A program made the translations under genes and the position numbers. Positions 6,580 through 12,165 of a DNA stretch of 12,165 nucleotides are shown one piece after another. The stretch lies in contig QHYP01000036.1 in assembly GCA_003224195.1 (NCBI GenBank), forward strand, positions 1 to 12,165, given 5' to 3'. Under the pieces are notes generated by a model. That model ran no database searches, was not told the origin of the DNA, and was given only the letters and a program-made list of their open reading frames with translations. The DNA comes from Acidobacteriota bacterium. Lineage in GTDB: Bacteria; Acidobacteriota; Terriglobia; Acidiferrales; UBA7541. Every line of letters begins with the position of its first letter. Position 1 is the first letter of the stretch.

Positions 6580-7476
6580 ATGCCAACCCCGATCATTGCC
6601 CGCCTAGCGCGCTCCACTCCCTTCCTCGCCGGCGCCCTGCTCGCCGCCGTGGCACTCGCCTCGCCCGCTCGCGCCGAGGAATGGACCAAGTCTTTCACCG
6701 TTTCGGGCCATCCCCAGGTGCAAGTGAAAACCAACGACGGCGCCGTGGACGTCCGCACCGGCGACACGAAACAGGTCGATTTCCGCGTCGAATACCACGG
6801 CTATGAGCTGAACAAGAACCTCCGCATTGACACTCGCCAGGACGGCAACACGGTCGCTATCGAGGCTCGCCTCACCAACCACTTCAGCGTGGTCGGCCAT
6901 TGGTGCCTCTTCTGCGTGGATAGCCATCGCAACCTCCGCATTATCGTCAACATGCCCAAAGACGCCGATCTCAACGTCGACACGGGTGATGGTGGAGTCG
7001 AATCCCAAGCTGTCAACGGAGCCGTGGACATCCACACCGGCGATGGCCATATCAACATCTCCGGCGCGAAAGGCGACATCCGCCTTCGCACCGGGGACGG
7101 CCACATTGAAGCCCACGATCTCGACGGAAAGGTCGAGGCCACTTCCGGCGACGGGCGTGTCCGCATGGACGGCCGCTTTGACGTGCTCTACATCAAAACC
7201 GGCGACGGCAGCATTGACACGCGCGTCAATCCCGGATCCAAGATGGCCTCCGCTTGGACGATCCGCACCAGCGATGGCAGCGTGGACCTGGTGCTTCCCG
7301 ATGGCTTTGCCGCCGACGTGGACGCGCAGACGCGCGATGGCCGCATCAGCCTCGGCTTCCCCCTGACGGTACAAGGGGGCCTGAGCAACTCCCAGATTCA
7401 CGGCAAATTGAACGGCGGCGGCGCCCCCCTCACAATTCACACCGGCGACGGCTCCATTCACCTCCGGCGCGCCTGA
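6580..7476 (+). CDS. Secreted DUF4097-like beta-solenoid protein
   Basis: The 298-residue protein starts with a signal peptide: a basic n-region, hydrophobic TPFLAGALLAAVALASP (13-29) and an ARA|EE cleavage site after residue 32. The mature part is built of short repeats ending in T/S-x-D-G. Five of them, at 135, 153, 171, 189 and 207, are spaced exactly 18 residues apart. Further copies lie at 51, 230, 251 and 288. This pattern fits the right-handed solenoid of DUF4097, a family often labelled putative adhesin and often found near anti-sigma-type regulators. Its molecular role is unknown. A CLFC pair (109-112) sits just before the regular repeats. GGAGGAGG (6563-6570) lies 9 nt before the ATG. 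It forms a single-gene unit with a foldback repeat 14-20 bp after the stop. Confidence 0.9.
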   Translation: MPTPIIARLARSTPFLAGALLAAVALASPARAEEWTKSFTVSGHPQVQVKTNDGAVDVRTGDTKQVDFRVEYHGYELNKNLRIDTRQDGNTVAIEARLTNHFSVVGHWCLFCVDSHRNLRIIVNMPKDADLNVDTGDGGVESQAVNGAVDIHTGDGHINISGAKGDIRLRTGDGHIEAHDLDGKVEATSGDGRVRMDGRFDVLYIKTGDGSIDTRVNPGSKMASAWTIRTSDGSVDLVLPDGFAADVDAQTRDGRISLGFPLTVQGGLSNSQIHGKLNGGGAPLTIHTGDGSIHLRRA

Positions 7477-7491
7477 CGACGCGAGGAAGCG

Positions 7492-7569
7492 TCGTCATCC
7501 CGACGGAGCGCAGCGACGAGGGATCTCTCGGGGGAGCGGTCTGGTAACTCCCCTGCCGCTCAGGGATGA
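7492..7569. repeat. Foldback repeat (GTCATCCC-type intergenic element)
   Basis: The ends TCATCCC (7495-7501) and GGGATGA (7563-7569) are inverted copies. Inside, GGGGAG (7531-7536) pairs with CTCCCC (7548-7553), and alternatively AGCGG (7535-7539) with CCGCT (7556-7560). Similar GTCATCCC...GGGATCT sequences are, from memory, scattered between genes in several bacterial phyla. It may also serve as a terminator-like hairpin for the upstream gene, though no T run follows. Confidence 0.5.
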
Positions 7570-7591
7570 TGATTGTCCTCGCCGGGCAACA

Positions 7592-7609
7592 CTTTGCACA
7601 TCTTTGCAC
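7592..7609. repeat. Tandem CTTTGCAC direct repeat at 10-bp period
   Basis: CTTTGCAC occurs at 7592-7599 and again at 7602-7609, so the two copies face the same side of the helix. Such an arrangement can be an operator for a regulator that binds direct repeats. It lies about 80 bp before the small membrane-peptide frame. Confidence 0.35.
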
Positions 7610-7690
7610 CGCTAACTGCTTTTCTTTCAATCATCAAGAGTAGGAACCCGAATTGCTCCCTCGATCATCAAATATCGTTCGGGGGCTGCA

Positions 7691-7783
7691 ATGGTTGTCT
7701 ACCTCTTAATCGGCGCGATTATCCTTCTGGTTGCTCTCAGCCTCGCCAGCTCTATTTCCGAGTCTCAGCGGCACCGCTCCTAA
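7691..7783 (+). CDS. Possible 30-residue single-pass membrane peptide
   Basis: ATG at 7691 opens a 30-codon frame ending in TAA. The product is MVVYLLIGAIILLVALSLAS followed by SISESQRHRS. Residues 2-21 form one continuous hydrophobic helix of membrane-spanning length, and the tail is polar and basic. This order is typical of small bacterial membrane proteins. A G-run (7680-7685) 5 nt before the ATG could act as a weak ribosome-binding site. It is not recognised as a known family and is short enough to be chance. It lies between the DUF4097-like gene and a small secreted-protein gene on the same strand, 129 bp before the latter. Confidence 0.4.
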   Translation: MVVYLLIGAIILLVALSLASSISESQRHRS

Positions 7784-7912
7784 GCTTCTACGCGATCCCG
7801 CCCACCCCACGTAACTCATACACCAAACACACCTTAACGACTCTTTCTATCAAGCCCCGCTTTCCTTACCCTTATTCTATCGGAGGCCAACGTTCGCCTG
7901 GGAGGTGTCGCA

Positions 7913-8344
7913 ATGAAAGCAATCGCTTTGACCGCAGTCATGTTTCTAATGGCCGGCATCGCGCTGGCCAAGGATCCGCCCGTGTATCAAAAGGGCGTCA
8001 TCCTGCAGATGGAATCCTCGTCCTGCGGTTACAACACCAAGGGCGGCAAGTCGGTCGCCGGCGAGCTTCTGGGAACGGACTCCGAGAACAAGAAGACCAA
8101 AGAGCTCCTGTGCCAGGAATATGTCCTCCAGACGGACCGCTTGATCTACCGCATCCGCCCTCGCGACGATAATCACCCCGTGCTTTTGCCCGTGGGCGAG
8201 AAAGCGGAATTCCGCATCGAGAAGGACAAGATGAAGCTGCGCATCCCGGAAATGGACGGCAAGGAGCGGGAGTATTCCGTAGTTTCAGTGACGCTCCGCA
8301 CGGACGCTGCCGAGAATCGCTCATCCAAGAGCAATCACCCGTAG
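7913..8344 (+). CDS. Small secreted protein of unknown function
   Basis: The 143-residue product has a signal peptide (MKAIALTAVMFLMAGIALA, cleavage after residue 19 before KDPP). The mature part is about 124 residues and rich in beta-strand-like segments: VYQKGVILQM, LIYRIRPRD, HPVLLPVGEKAEFRIEKDKM and EYSVVSVTLR. Two cysteines, C38 and C67, could form a disulfide in the periplasm. I do not recognise a named family. The style, with a HPVLLPVGE phrase, recalls conserved secreted proteins of Acidobacteriota, from memory. GGAGGT (7901-7906) lies 6 nt before the ATG, an excellent start context. No partner gene is evident. Confidence 0.85.
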   Translation: MKAIALTAVMFLMAGIALAKDPPVYQKGVILQMESSSCGYNTKGGKSVAGELLGTDSENKKTKELLCQEYVLQTDRLIYRIRPRDDNHPVLLPVGEKAEFRIEKDKMKLRIPEMDGKEREYSVVSVTLRTDAAENRSSKSNHP

Positions 8345-8535
8345 CAGCAAACGCCCCACCACTTCTTGCGGCTGACCGCTGACTTGGCGGCGGATGTACT
8401 CTGCTTCCAGTGTTCTGTAACAGTGGTTCGTGACGTAAAAGGGGACGCGCTAAAGCGCGCCCCTACAGCTACCTGCGGCCGCGGACTTTATGGACGAACT
8501 TTAGAGACAGACACTAGCTTCCGCTTCGCTTACTA
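8345..8535. other. Intergenic region before the inverted-repeat element
   Basis: No convincing coding frame is present between the small secreted-protein gene and the inverted-repeat element at 8536; short frames here lack start signals and family-like sequence. The stretch holds the CGCGC-TAAA-GCGCG hairpin at 8441-8464. Confidence 0.5.
8441..8464. repeat. Short palindromic hairpin with TAAA loop
   Basis: CGCGC (8446-8450), TAAA, GCGCG (8455-8459) form a perfect hairpin, extended past one mismatch by GGGG (8441-8444) with CCCT (8461-8464). Its loop and layout match the hairpins at 10889-10941. Confidence 0.5.
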
Positions 8536-8636
8536 CCGTTCCAACTAAATGAGCCGGATAAAAGGACGTGGATTTCCAGATCTACTCTGCCCGCCACGGC
8601 GGGTCAAAAAGAAGTTGCTCCAGCAAGTTGGAACGG
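8536..8636. repeat. 101-bp stretch bounded by inverted CCGTTCCAACT (copy 1, upstream of ino1)
   Basis: CCGTTCCAACT (8536-8546) and AGTTGGAACGG (8626-8636) are perfect 11-bp inverted ends. Between them CCCGCC (8590-8595) and GGCGGG (8598-8603) form a tight hairpin. A second stretch with the same ends and hairpin follows the gene at 10075-10177. The interior sequences otherwise differ. Confidence 0.55.
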
Positions 8637-8757
8637 CACTAGCACCTGCATTTGCAAATCTCCATCGCTTCGCGCATCATTACTGTTTTGTTCGGGGGAA
8701 ATGGCCGACGTTTGGCCGCATCCGACTCGTTCCGCATACTCCATTTTGAGGGATGGC

Positions 8758-10071
8758 ATGGAAAAGCCCGCGAAAATCGCCCCGCCGAAGGGACGCTTGG
8801 GCGTCCTGATGCCGGGGATGGGCGCCGTTAGCACGACGTTTATGGCCGGCGTGGAACTCGTCCGCCGCGGCAAGGCCAAACCCATCGGCTCGCTGACACA
8901 GCTCGGCACGATACGGCTCGGCAAGCGCACCGATGGGCGATCGCCATTGATCAAGGAGTTTGTCGCGCTCGAAAGGCTCTCGAACCTCGTGTTTGGGGGG
9001 TGGGACGCCTTCCCCGACAATTCCTACGAAGCCGCCACAAAAGCGGGAGTGCTCGACGCGCACCATCTGGCGCTCGTGAAGCCGTTTCTCTCGAAGATCC
9101 GGCCGATGAGGGCCGCGTTCGACCGCGAATACGTGAAGAACCTGAACGGCAAGCACATCAAGAAAGGCAAAACAAAGTACGACCTTGCGCTGCAGATCAA
9201 AGAAGACATTGCCGAGTTCAAGAAGAAGAGCCGCTGCTCGCGCCTGGTGACGGCCTGGTGCGGCTCGACCGAAATTTATCTCACGGTAGACGAAGTTCAT
9301 TCGACGCCGGAAAAATTCGTCGAAGCGATGAAGGCAAATCATCCCGCTATCGCGCCCTCGATGCTGTACGCCTGGGCTTCGGTCACGAGCGGCGTGCCCT
9401 TCGCCAATGGAGCTCCGAACCTGACCGTGGACATCCCGGCGATTCAACAGCTCGCTCTCGAGCACAACGTGGCCATCGCCGGAAAGGACTTCAAGACCGG
9501 CCAGACGCTCATGAAAACGATCTTGGCTCCCGGGTTCAAGGCGCGCATGCTCGGCATGGACGGCTGGTTTTCCACGAACATCCTCGGGAACCGCGACGGC
9601 GAAGTTCTCGACGATCCCAGCTCGTTCAAGACGAAAGAAGAATCGAAGCTCGGCGTCCTGGAATATATCCTGCAGCCGCATCTCTACCCCATGCTCTACG
9701 GCAAAATTCACCACAAGGTGCGCATCAATTACTATCCGCCGCGAGGGGACAACAAAGAGGGCTGGGACAACATCGACATTTTCGGGTGGCTCGGCTACCC
9801 GATGCAGATCAAGGTGGACTTCCTGTGCCGCGACTCGATTCTGGCGGCGCCCATCGTGCTGGATTTGGTGCTGCTGCTCGATCTGGCGCAGCGCGCGGGG
9901 ATGCGCGGCATTCAGGAATGGCTGAGCTTCTATTTCAAGTCGCCGATGTGCGCGCCGCAGCTCTACCCGGAGCACGACCTCTTCATCCAGCTCATGAAAT
10001 TGAAAAACACGCTGCGCTGGATGATGGGCGAAGACCTGATCACGCACCTGGGCCAGGAATATTACGACTAA
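8758..10071 (+). CDS. ino1: Inositol-3-phosphate synthase
   Basis: The enzyme converts glucose 6-phosphate to 1L-myo-inositol 1-phosphate with bound NAD. The 437-residue protein begins with the Rossmann-type GVLMPGMGAVSTTFMAG (about 15-31), followed by GSLTQLGTIRLGKR. Later come the active-site segment GKDFKTGQT (242-250), with lysines expected near the substrate, LGNRDGE (276-282), KEESK (293-297) and CRDSILAAPIVLDL (357-370), all hallmarks of the family. Length is normal for bacterial forms. The ATG at 8758 has GAGGGA (8748-8753) 4 nt upstream and begins where family similarity begins. An in-frame ATG at 8701 would add 19 unlikely residues. No inositol phosphatase or phospholipid gene is adjacent. 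In bacteria the product feeds inositol lipids, osmolytes or thiols, and the use here is unknown. Confidence 0.95.
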   Translation: MEKPAKIAPPKGRLGVLMPGMGAVSTTFMAGVELVRRGKAKPIGSLTQLGTIRLGKRTDGRSPLIKEFVALERLSNLVFGGWDAFPDNSYEAATKAGVLDAHHLALVKPFLSKIRPMRAAFDREYVKNLNGKHIKKGKTKYDLALQIKEDIAEFKKKSRCSRLVTAWCGSTEIYLTVDEVHSTPEKFVEAMKANHPAIAPSMLYAWASVTSGVPFANGAPNLTVDIPAIQQLALEHNVAIAGKDFKTGQTLMKTILAPGFKARMLGMDGWFSTNILGNRDGEVLDDPSSFKTKEESKLGVLEYILQPHLYPMLYGKIHHKVRINYYPPRGDNKEGWDNIDIFGWLGYPMQIKVDFLCRDSILAAPIVLDLVLLLDLAQRAGMRGIQEWLSFYFKSPMCAPQLYPEHDLFIQLMKLKNTLRWMMGEDLITHLGQEYYD

Positions 10072-10074
10072 TAT

Positions 10075-10177
10075 CGTTCCAACTTATTGGGGCCCGCCGC
10101 GGCGGGCTTCGATGGCGTCTTCGCCGAGTTAGATTGGTAAGTGTGGGCCTTCTCGCTCGGTTCGTTGAGTTGGAACG
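10075..10177. repeat. 103-bp stretch bounded by inverted CGTTCCAACT (copy 2, downstream of ino1)
   Basis: CGTTCCAACT (10075-10084) and AGTTGGAACG (10168-10177) are perfect 10-bp inverted ends identical to those of the upstream stretch. GCCCGCC (10092-10098) and GGCGGGC (10101-10107) form a hairpin inside. It begins 3 bp after the ino1 stop, and the hairpin may also end transcription, although no T run follows. Confidence 0.55.
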
Positions 10178-10317
10178 GCACCAAGGCGGACCGCTCCGTG
10201 GGCTGCGCCCATTTGTTGACGACACGGTAGCCTTGAAACGGGCGGACGGCTCCAATACGGTCTTGGGAAACAAGGGAGAGGCAGTCCAGAATTCTTATTG
10301 AGGATGGAGGCAGAGCC

Positions 10318-10836
10318 ATGAAATACGGACTCTTCGCAGTGATTCCGGCGCTGCTGTTTGCGGTCACTGCTCGGGCACAAAGCGCACCACAAACCGCTCA
10401 CGCGGACATCATGAACGCGAAAGGAGAGAAGATCGGCACAGCTACGTTCGGCCAGGAAGCGGGAGGCGTTCGCATCGCGTTGAATGCGTCACAGCTTCCG
10501 CCTGGGACTCATGCGCTGCACATTCACGCGGTCGGCAAATGCGAGGCGCCCGGTTTTCAGAGCGCCGGCCCGCATTTCAATCCGGAAGCGAAAAAACACG
10601 GGAAGAACAATCCGGATGGACCGCACGCGGGCGACTTGCCAAACTTTGAGGTTGGCCCGGACGGCAAGGCCAGTGTGACTGTCGTCGCTCCCGGCGTGAC
10701 GCTTGGGAGCGGGCCGCACTCCTTATTTCATCCGGAGGGCACCGCGCTCGTAATTCACGAGAAGGCGGACGACTACATGACCGACCCGGCCGGGAATGCG
10801 GGGACGCGCATCGCCTGCGGTGTCGTACAGGAATAA
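10318..10836 (+). CDS. sodC: Periplasmic Cu/Zn superoxide dismutase
   Basis: The 172-residue precursor has a signal peptide (MKYGLFAVIPALLFAVTARA, cleavage after A20) and then the full SodC pattern. Copper ligands are H68 and H70 in LHIHAVGKC, the bridging H86 in GPHFNP, and H147 in VIHEKADDY. Zinc ligands are H94, H103 and D106 (HGKNNPDGPHAGDLPN). C75 and C167 form the conserved disulfide, and R164 in GTRIACG is the active-site arginine. All catalytic positions are intact, so the enzyme should be active in removing superoxide in the periplasm. GGAGG (10306-10310) lies 7 nt before the ATG. The gene stands alone and is followed by an element with inverted ends. Confidence 0.97.
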   Translation: MKYGLFAVIPALLFAVTARAQSAPQTAHADIMNAKGEKIGTATFGQEAGGVRIALNASQLPPGTHALHIHAVGKCEAPGFQSAGPHFNPEAKKHGKNNPDGPHAGDLPNFEVGPDGKASVTVVAPGVTLGSGPHSLFHPEGTALVIHEKADDYMTDPAGNAGTRIACGVVQE

Positions 10837-10849
10837 ATAGCCTCAACTT

Positions 10850-10964
10850 ATCTCATAAATGCTTCAACACCGCGCACTGCAGACCTCGGGGGTTAAAACC
10901 CCTGCCTTTCCGGAGCTTTTCGGCACGGCTGAAGCCGTGCCCTCCCGGGAGTTATTTATGAGAT
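10850..10964. repeat. 115-bp element with inverted ends and internal hairpins
   Basis: ATCTCATAAAT (10850-10860) and ATTTATGAGAT (10954-10964) are perfect 11-bp inverted ends. Inside lie GGGGT-TAAA-ACCCC (10889-10902), GGCACGGC-TGAA-GCCGTGCC (10922-10941) and the palindrome CTCCCGGGAG (10942-10951). The design resembles a small non-autonomous mobile element or a REP-like intergenic unit. No target-site duplication is visible. Its position between convergent genes would allow it to act as a two-way terminator. Confidence 0.5.
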
Positions 10965-11008
10965 GGCTTCCTACGCGAAGATTCACTATAGGAGGGAAAA
11001 CGGCAGAA

Positions 11009-11530
11009 CTATTCCCTTCGTAGCACGCCGGGTGGAATGCTGTTGTGGCGCGCCTGATCCTCGAGGTCGTCGAGTTGCGCGGCCAACTCCTTGATGCGCT
11101 GCCCACGTATGGCGATTTCATCGTTTGGAGTAAGCCCGGCGTTCACCTGGTCGAGCTTGAATCCGCCAGAAGGGGCGCGGTTGTCCTGTGCCGCGGCGAG
11201 TGCGTTGCGAAAACTCTGAAGCTGCGCCTCGCTCGCCTGGATTTCCTGCCGCAGCTTTGCCGCTTCAACGGCATACCAATCGGGATCCTTGGCCCGTTCG
11301 TATGGCTGGGCTGGCGGACTTTGTGCTTTTGGAGTTTCTTCCTGGCCTGGCCCGACGATCGAGATCAAACCGCGGCTGCGCAGTTTCTCAAGATCCTCGT
11401 TTGTCCAGACGAAGTGGGTCTCTTTCGTTCCTGGATTTCCAGGAGGCATGGGCGGCTTCGCCGCGCGCGAAAGGGCTGCCGCGCTGCACAACAGCATCCA
11501 AGCCGTGAATGAAAAAACCGCGTATCGCAT
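11009..11530 (-). CDS. Secreted coiled-coil protein of unknown function
   Basis: From ATG at 11530 the protein has 173 residues. A signal peptide (hydrophobic MRYAVFSFTAWMLLCSAAAL, then SRAAKPP) is followed by a proline-rich stretch, the segment HFVWTNEDLEKLRSRGLISI (39-58), a second proline-rich linker, and two helical regions with heptad-like spacing at about 85-117 and 138-162. It ends in ARHNSIPPGVLRRE. This order, with the NEDLEKL and IPPGxLR phrases, recalls conserved acidobacterial envelope proteins without known role, from memory. GGAG (11542-11539) lies 8 nt before this ATG, whereas an in-frame ATG at 11554 has no ribosome-binding site. It is convergent with sodC across the inverted-end element. 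Confidence 0.85.
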   Translation of the reverse strand: MRYAVFSFTAWMLLCSAAALSRAAKPPMPPGNPGTKETHFVWTNEDLEKLRSRGLISIVGPGQEETPKAQSPPAQPYERAKDPDWYAVEAAKLRQEIQASEAQLQSFRNALAAAQDNRAPSGGFKLDQVNAGLTPNDEIAIRGQRIKELAAQLDDLEDQARHNSIPPGVLRRE

Positions 11531-11656
11531 GATGCACGCTCCAGACAACCGCATTCTACACCCGCCCGCAAAAAGATCAAATTGGGACGCTGCGGTGGGC
11601 AGGGGCCATTGTGCCCTCCGCCGCGCTGCGTCTTATGTGAGAGTGAATGGCCGTCT

Positions 11657-11743
11657 TTAGAAGCGGAGGATGGGACCGAGCGCGACTTTTAAGTTGTGGT
11701 GCGTGCCGTTGTTAAAGTAGATTTCACTATTCTTGCCAAAGTG
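11657..11743 (-). pseudogene. C-terminal relic of an outer-membrane beta-barrel protein
   Basis: On the minus strand, 28 codons before a TAA (11659-11657) read HFGKNSEIYFNNGTHHNLKV then ALGPILRF. The alternating polar and hydrophobic pattern, the final phenylalanine and the GPxxRF ending are the signature of the last strands of outer-membrane barrels, where the terminal aromatic residue is recognised by the BAM assembly machinery. There is no start codon, and an in-frame TAG at 11746-11744 precedes the fragment. The rest of the gene is missing. It ends just where the ribosome-binding site and start of the plus-strand gene at 11759 begin. Confidence 0.6.
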
Positions 11744-11758
11744 CTATTGGGAGACATC

Positions 11759-12165
11759 GTGAAAACTGGACTTATGGCGGTTACGCTAGTTCTCTTGGTT
11801 TCGATTTCCGGGGCGGCGCAGCGAGGCACGGGCAGTGTCTGCGTTGCGGCGAGGATCGATAATCCGTTTTGGAAAGAGCCTGCGACCCTTCCAAATGGCG
11901 AGATAAATTCTCACGGGCTTAAGGTCCGAGTCGACAGGAGACCAGTGGAGGAGTGGCCTCAGCGGAAGAGTCTTAAAATCGATGGGCTTGATATCAGTGA
12001 ACGGCACCTGCTGGTTGTACTCGATTCGAGCGGTAAACCAATTGAGTCCGTCCGCTTCAAGTTCGCGGATTACAAGAGCACCGACCTGTGCATGATGTAT
12101 GATGGCTACCAAGGTATCGGCTTGCAAGAAGCCACGCGGCGAACTCCTTGGTGCAAATGCCGCTG
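11759..12165 (+). CDS. Small secreted protein of unknown function (3' end at window edge)
   Basis: GTG at 11759 opens a frame of 135 codons that reaches the edge. GGGAG (11749-11753) lies 5 nt upstream and supports this start over the internal ATG at 11774. The product begins with a signal peptide (MKTGLMAVTLVLLVSISGAA, cleavage near residue 20). The mature part includes GSVCVAARI, DGLDISERHLLVVLDSSGKP, ESVRFKFADYKSTDLCMMYD and ends TPWCKCR. Cysteines at the start, middle and end suggest disulfides. From memory, similar acidobacterial secreted proteins end in a CKC(K/R) tail, so the last two bases, TG, are probably the start of a TGA stop. No function is known. It is codon-distinct from the relic it abuts on the other strand. 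Confidence 0.8.
   Translation, partial: MKTGLMAVTLVLLVSISGAAQRGTGSVCVAARIDNPFWKEPATLPNGEINSHGLKVRVDRRPVEEWPQRKSLKIDGLDISERHLLVVLDSSGKPIESVRFKFADYKSTDLCMMYDGYQGIGLQEATRRTPWCKCR

Noticed and set aside
8680..10047. Long minus-strand frame (455 codons) opposite ino1
   Set aside because: It is a shadow of a GC-rich gene: the sequence is rich in histidine, arginine and valine with no family motif, while the plus strand encodes a clear inositol-3-phosphate synthase.
9000..10301. Plus-strand frame of 433 codons overlapping ino1 in another frame
   Set aside because: It is arginine- and alanine-rich, lacks any motif, and lies inside the well-conserved enzyme.
10068..10367. Minus-strand frame between ino1 and sodC, reading a VPFQL phrase through the repeat arm
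   Set aside because: The protein-like look comes from the repeat sequence itself. The frame runs into the sodC signal-peptide region and has no start signal.
11599..11621. Degenerate palindrome AGGGGC...GCCCT
   Set aside because: The arms are short and imperfect, and I could not match it to the other repeats of the window with confidence.

Overview
The window is ordinary chromosomal DNA of a GC-rich bacterium, most likely a soil or sediment member of the Acidobacteriota. No marker gene proves this. The inference rests on protein style: secreted proteins of the types common in that phylum, a LytTR-type response regulator, PD40-type propeller repeats, a bacterial inositol-3-phosphate synthase, and scattered short palindromic repeats. 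I see no rRNA, tRNA, CRISPR array, phage module or intact insertion sequence.

Layout, left to right. (1) 1-1512, minus strand: a LytTR response regulator followed 16 bp downstream by a membrane-anchored protein that runs off the left edge. (2) 1635-2213, plus: a Nudix hydrolase of the ADP-ribose pyrophosphatase type. (3) 2273-2661: a cold-shock protein gene with a recognisable promoter, an 8-bp palindrome around the -35 box, a leader hairpin that can cover the ribosome-binding site, and a strong terminator. (4) 2660-3268, minus: the C-terminal remnant of a PD40-like propeller protein. (5) 3294-5075, plus: a full-length PolX-type DNA polymerase with C-terminal PHP domain, apparently leaderless. 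(6) 5151-5631, minus: a two-ACT-domain protein with its terminator. (7) 5950-6228, minus: an unrecognised 92-residue protein. (8) 6580-7476, plus: a secreted DUF4097-like solenoid protein, followed by a foldback repeat. (9) 7691-8344, plus: a possible 30-residue membrane peptide and a small secreted protein. (10) 8758-10071, plus: inositol-3-phosphate synthase, flanked on both sides by about 100-bp stretches bounded by the same inverted 10-bp sequence. (11) 10318-10836, plus: a periplasmic Cu/Zn superoxide dismutase followed by a 115-bp element with inverted ends. (12) 11009-11530, minus: a secreted coiled-coil protein. (13) 11657-11743, minus: a 28-codon relic of an outer-membrane beta-barrel C terminus. 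(14) 11759 to the right edge, plus: a small secreted protein that probably ends just past the window.

The genes do not form one pathway. Most are single-gene units with their own ribosome-binding site, and the only probable operon is the regulator with its downstream membrane protein. The themes are DNA and nucleotide maintenance (PolX, Nudix), stress response (cold shock, superoxide dismutase), inositol phosphate synthesis and envelope or secreted proteins. I did not find a convincing new multi-gene system. The most interesting material lies between the genes: the cold-shock leader, the inverted-repeat pairs around the inositol synthase, the short hairpins with a shared loop, and two gene relics cut off beside the 5' ends of plus-strand genes.
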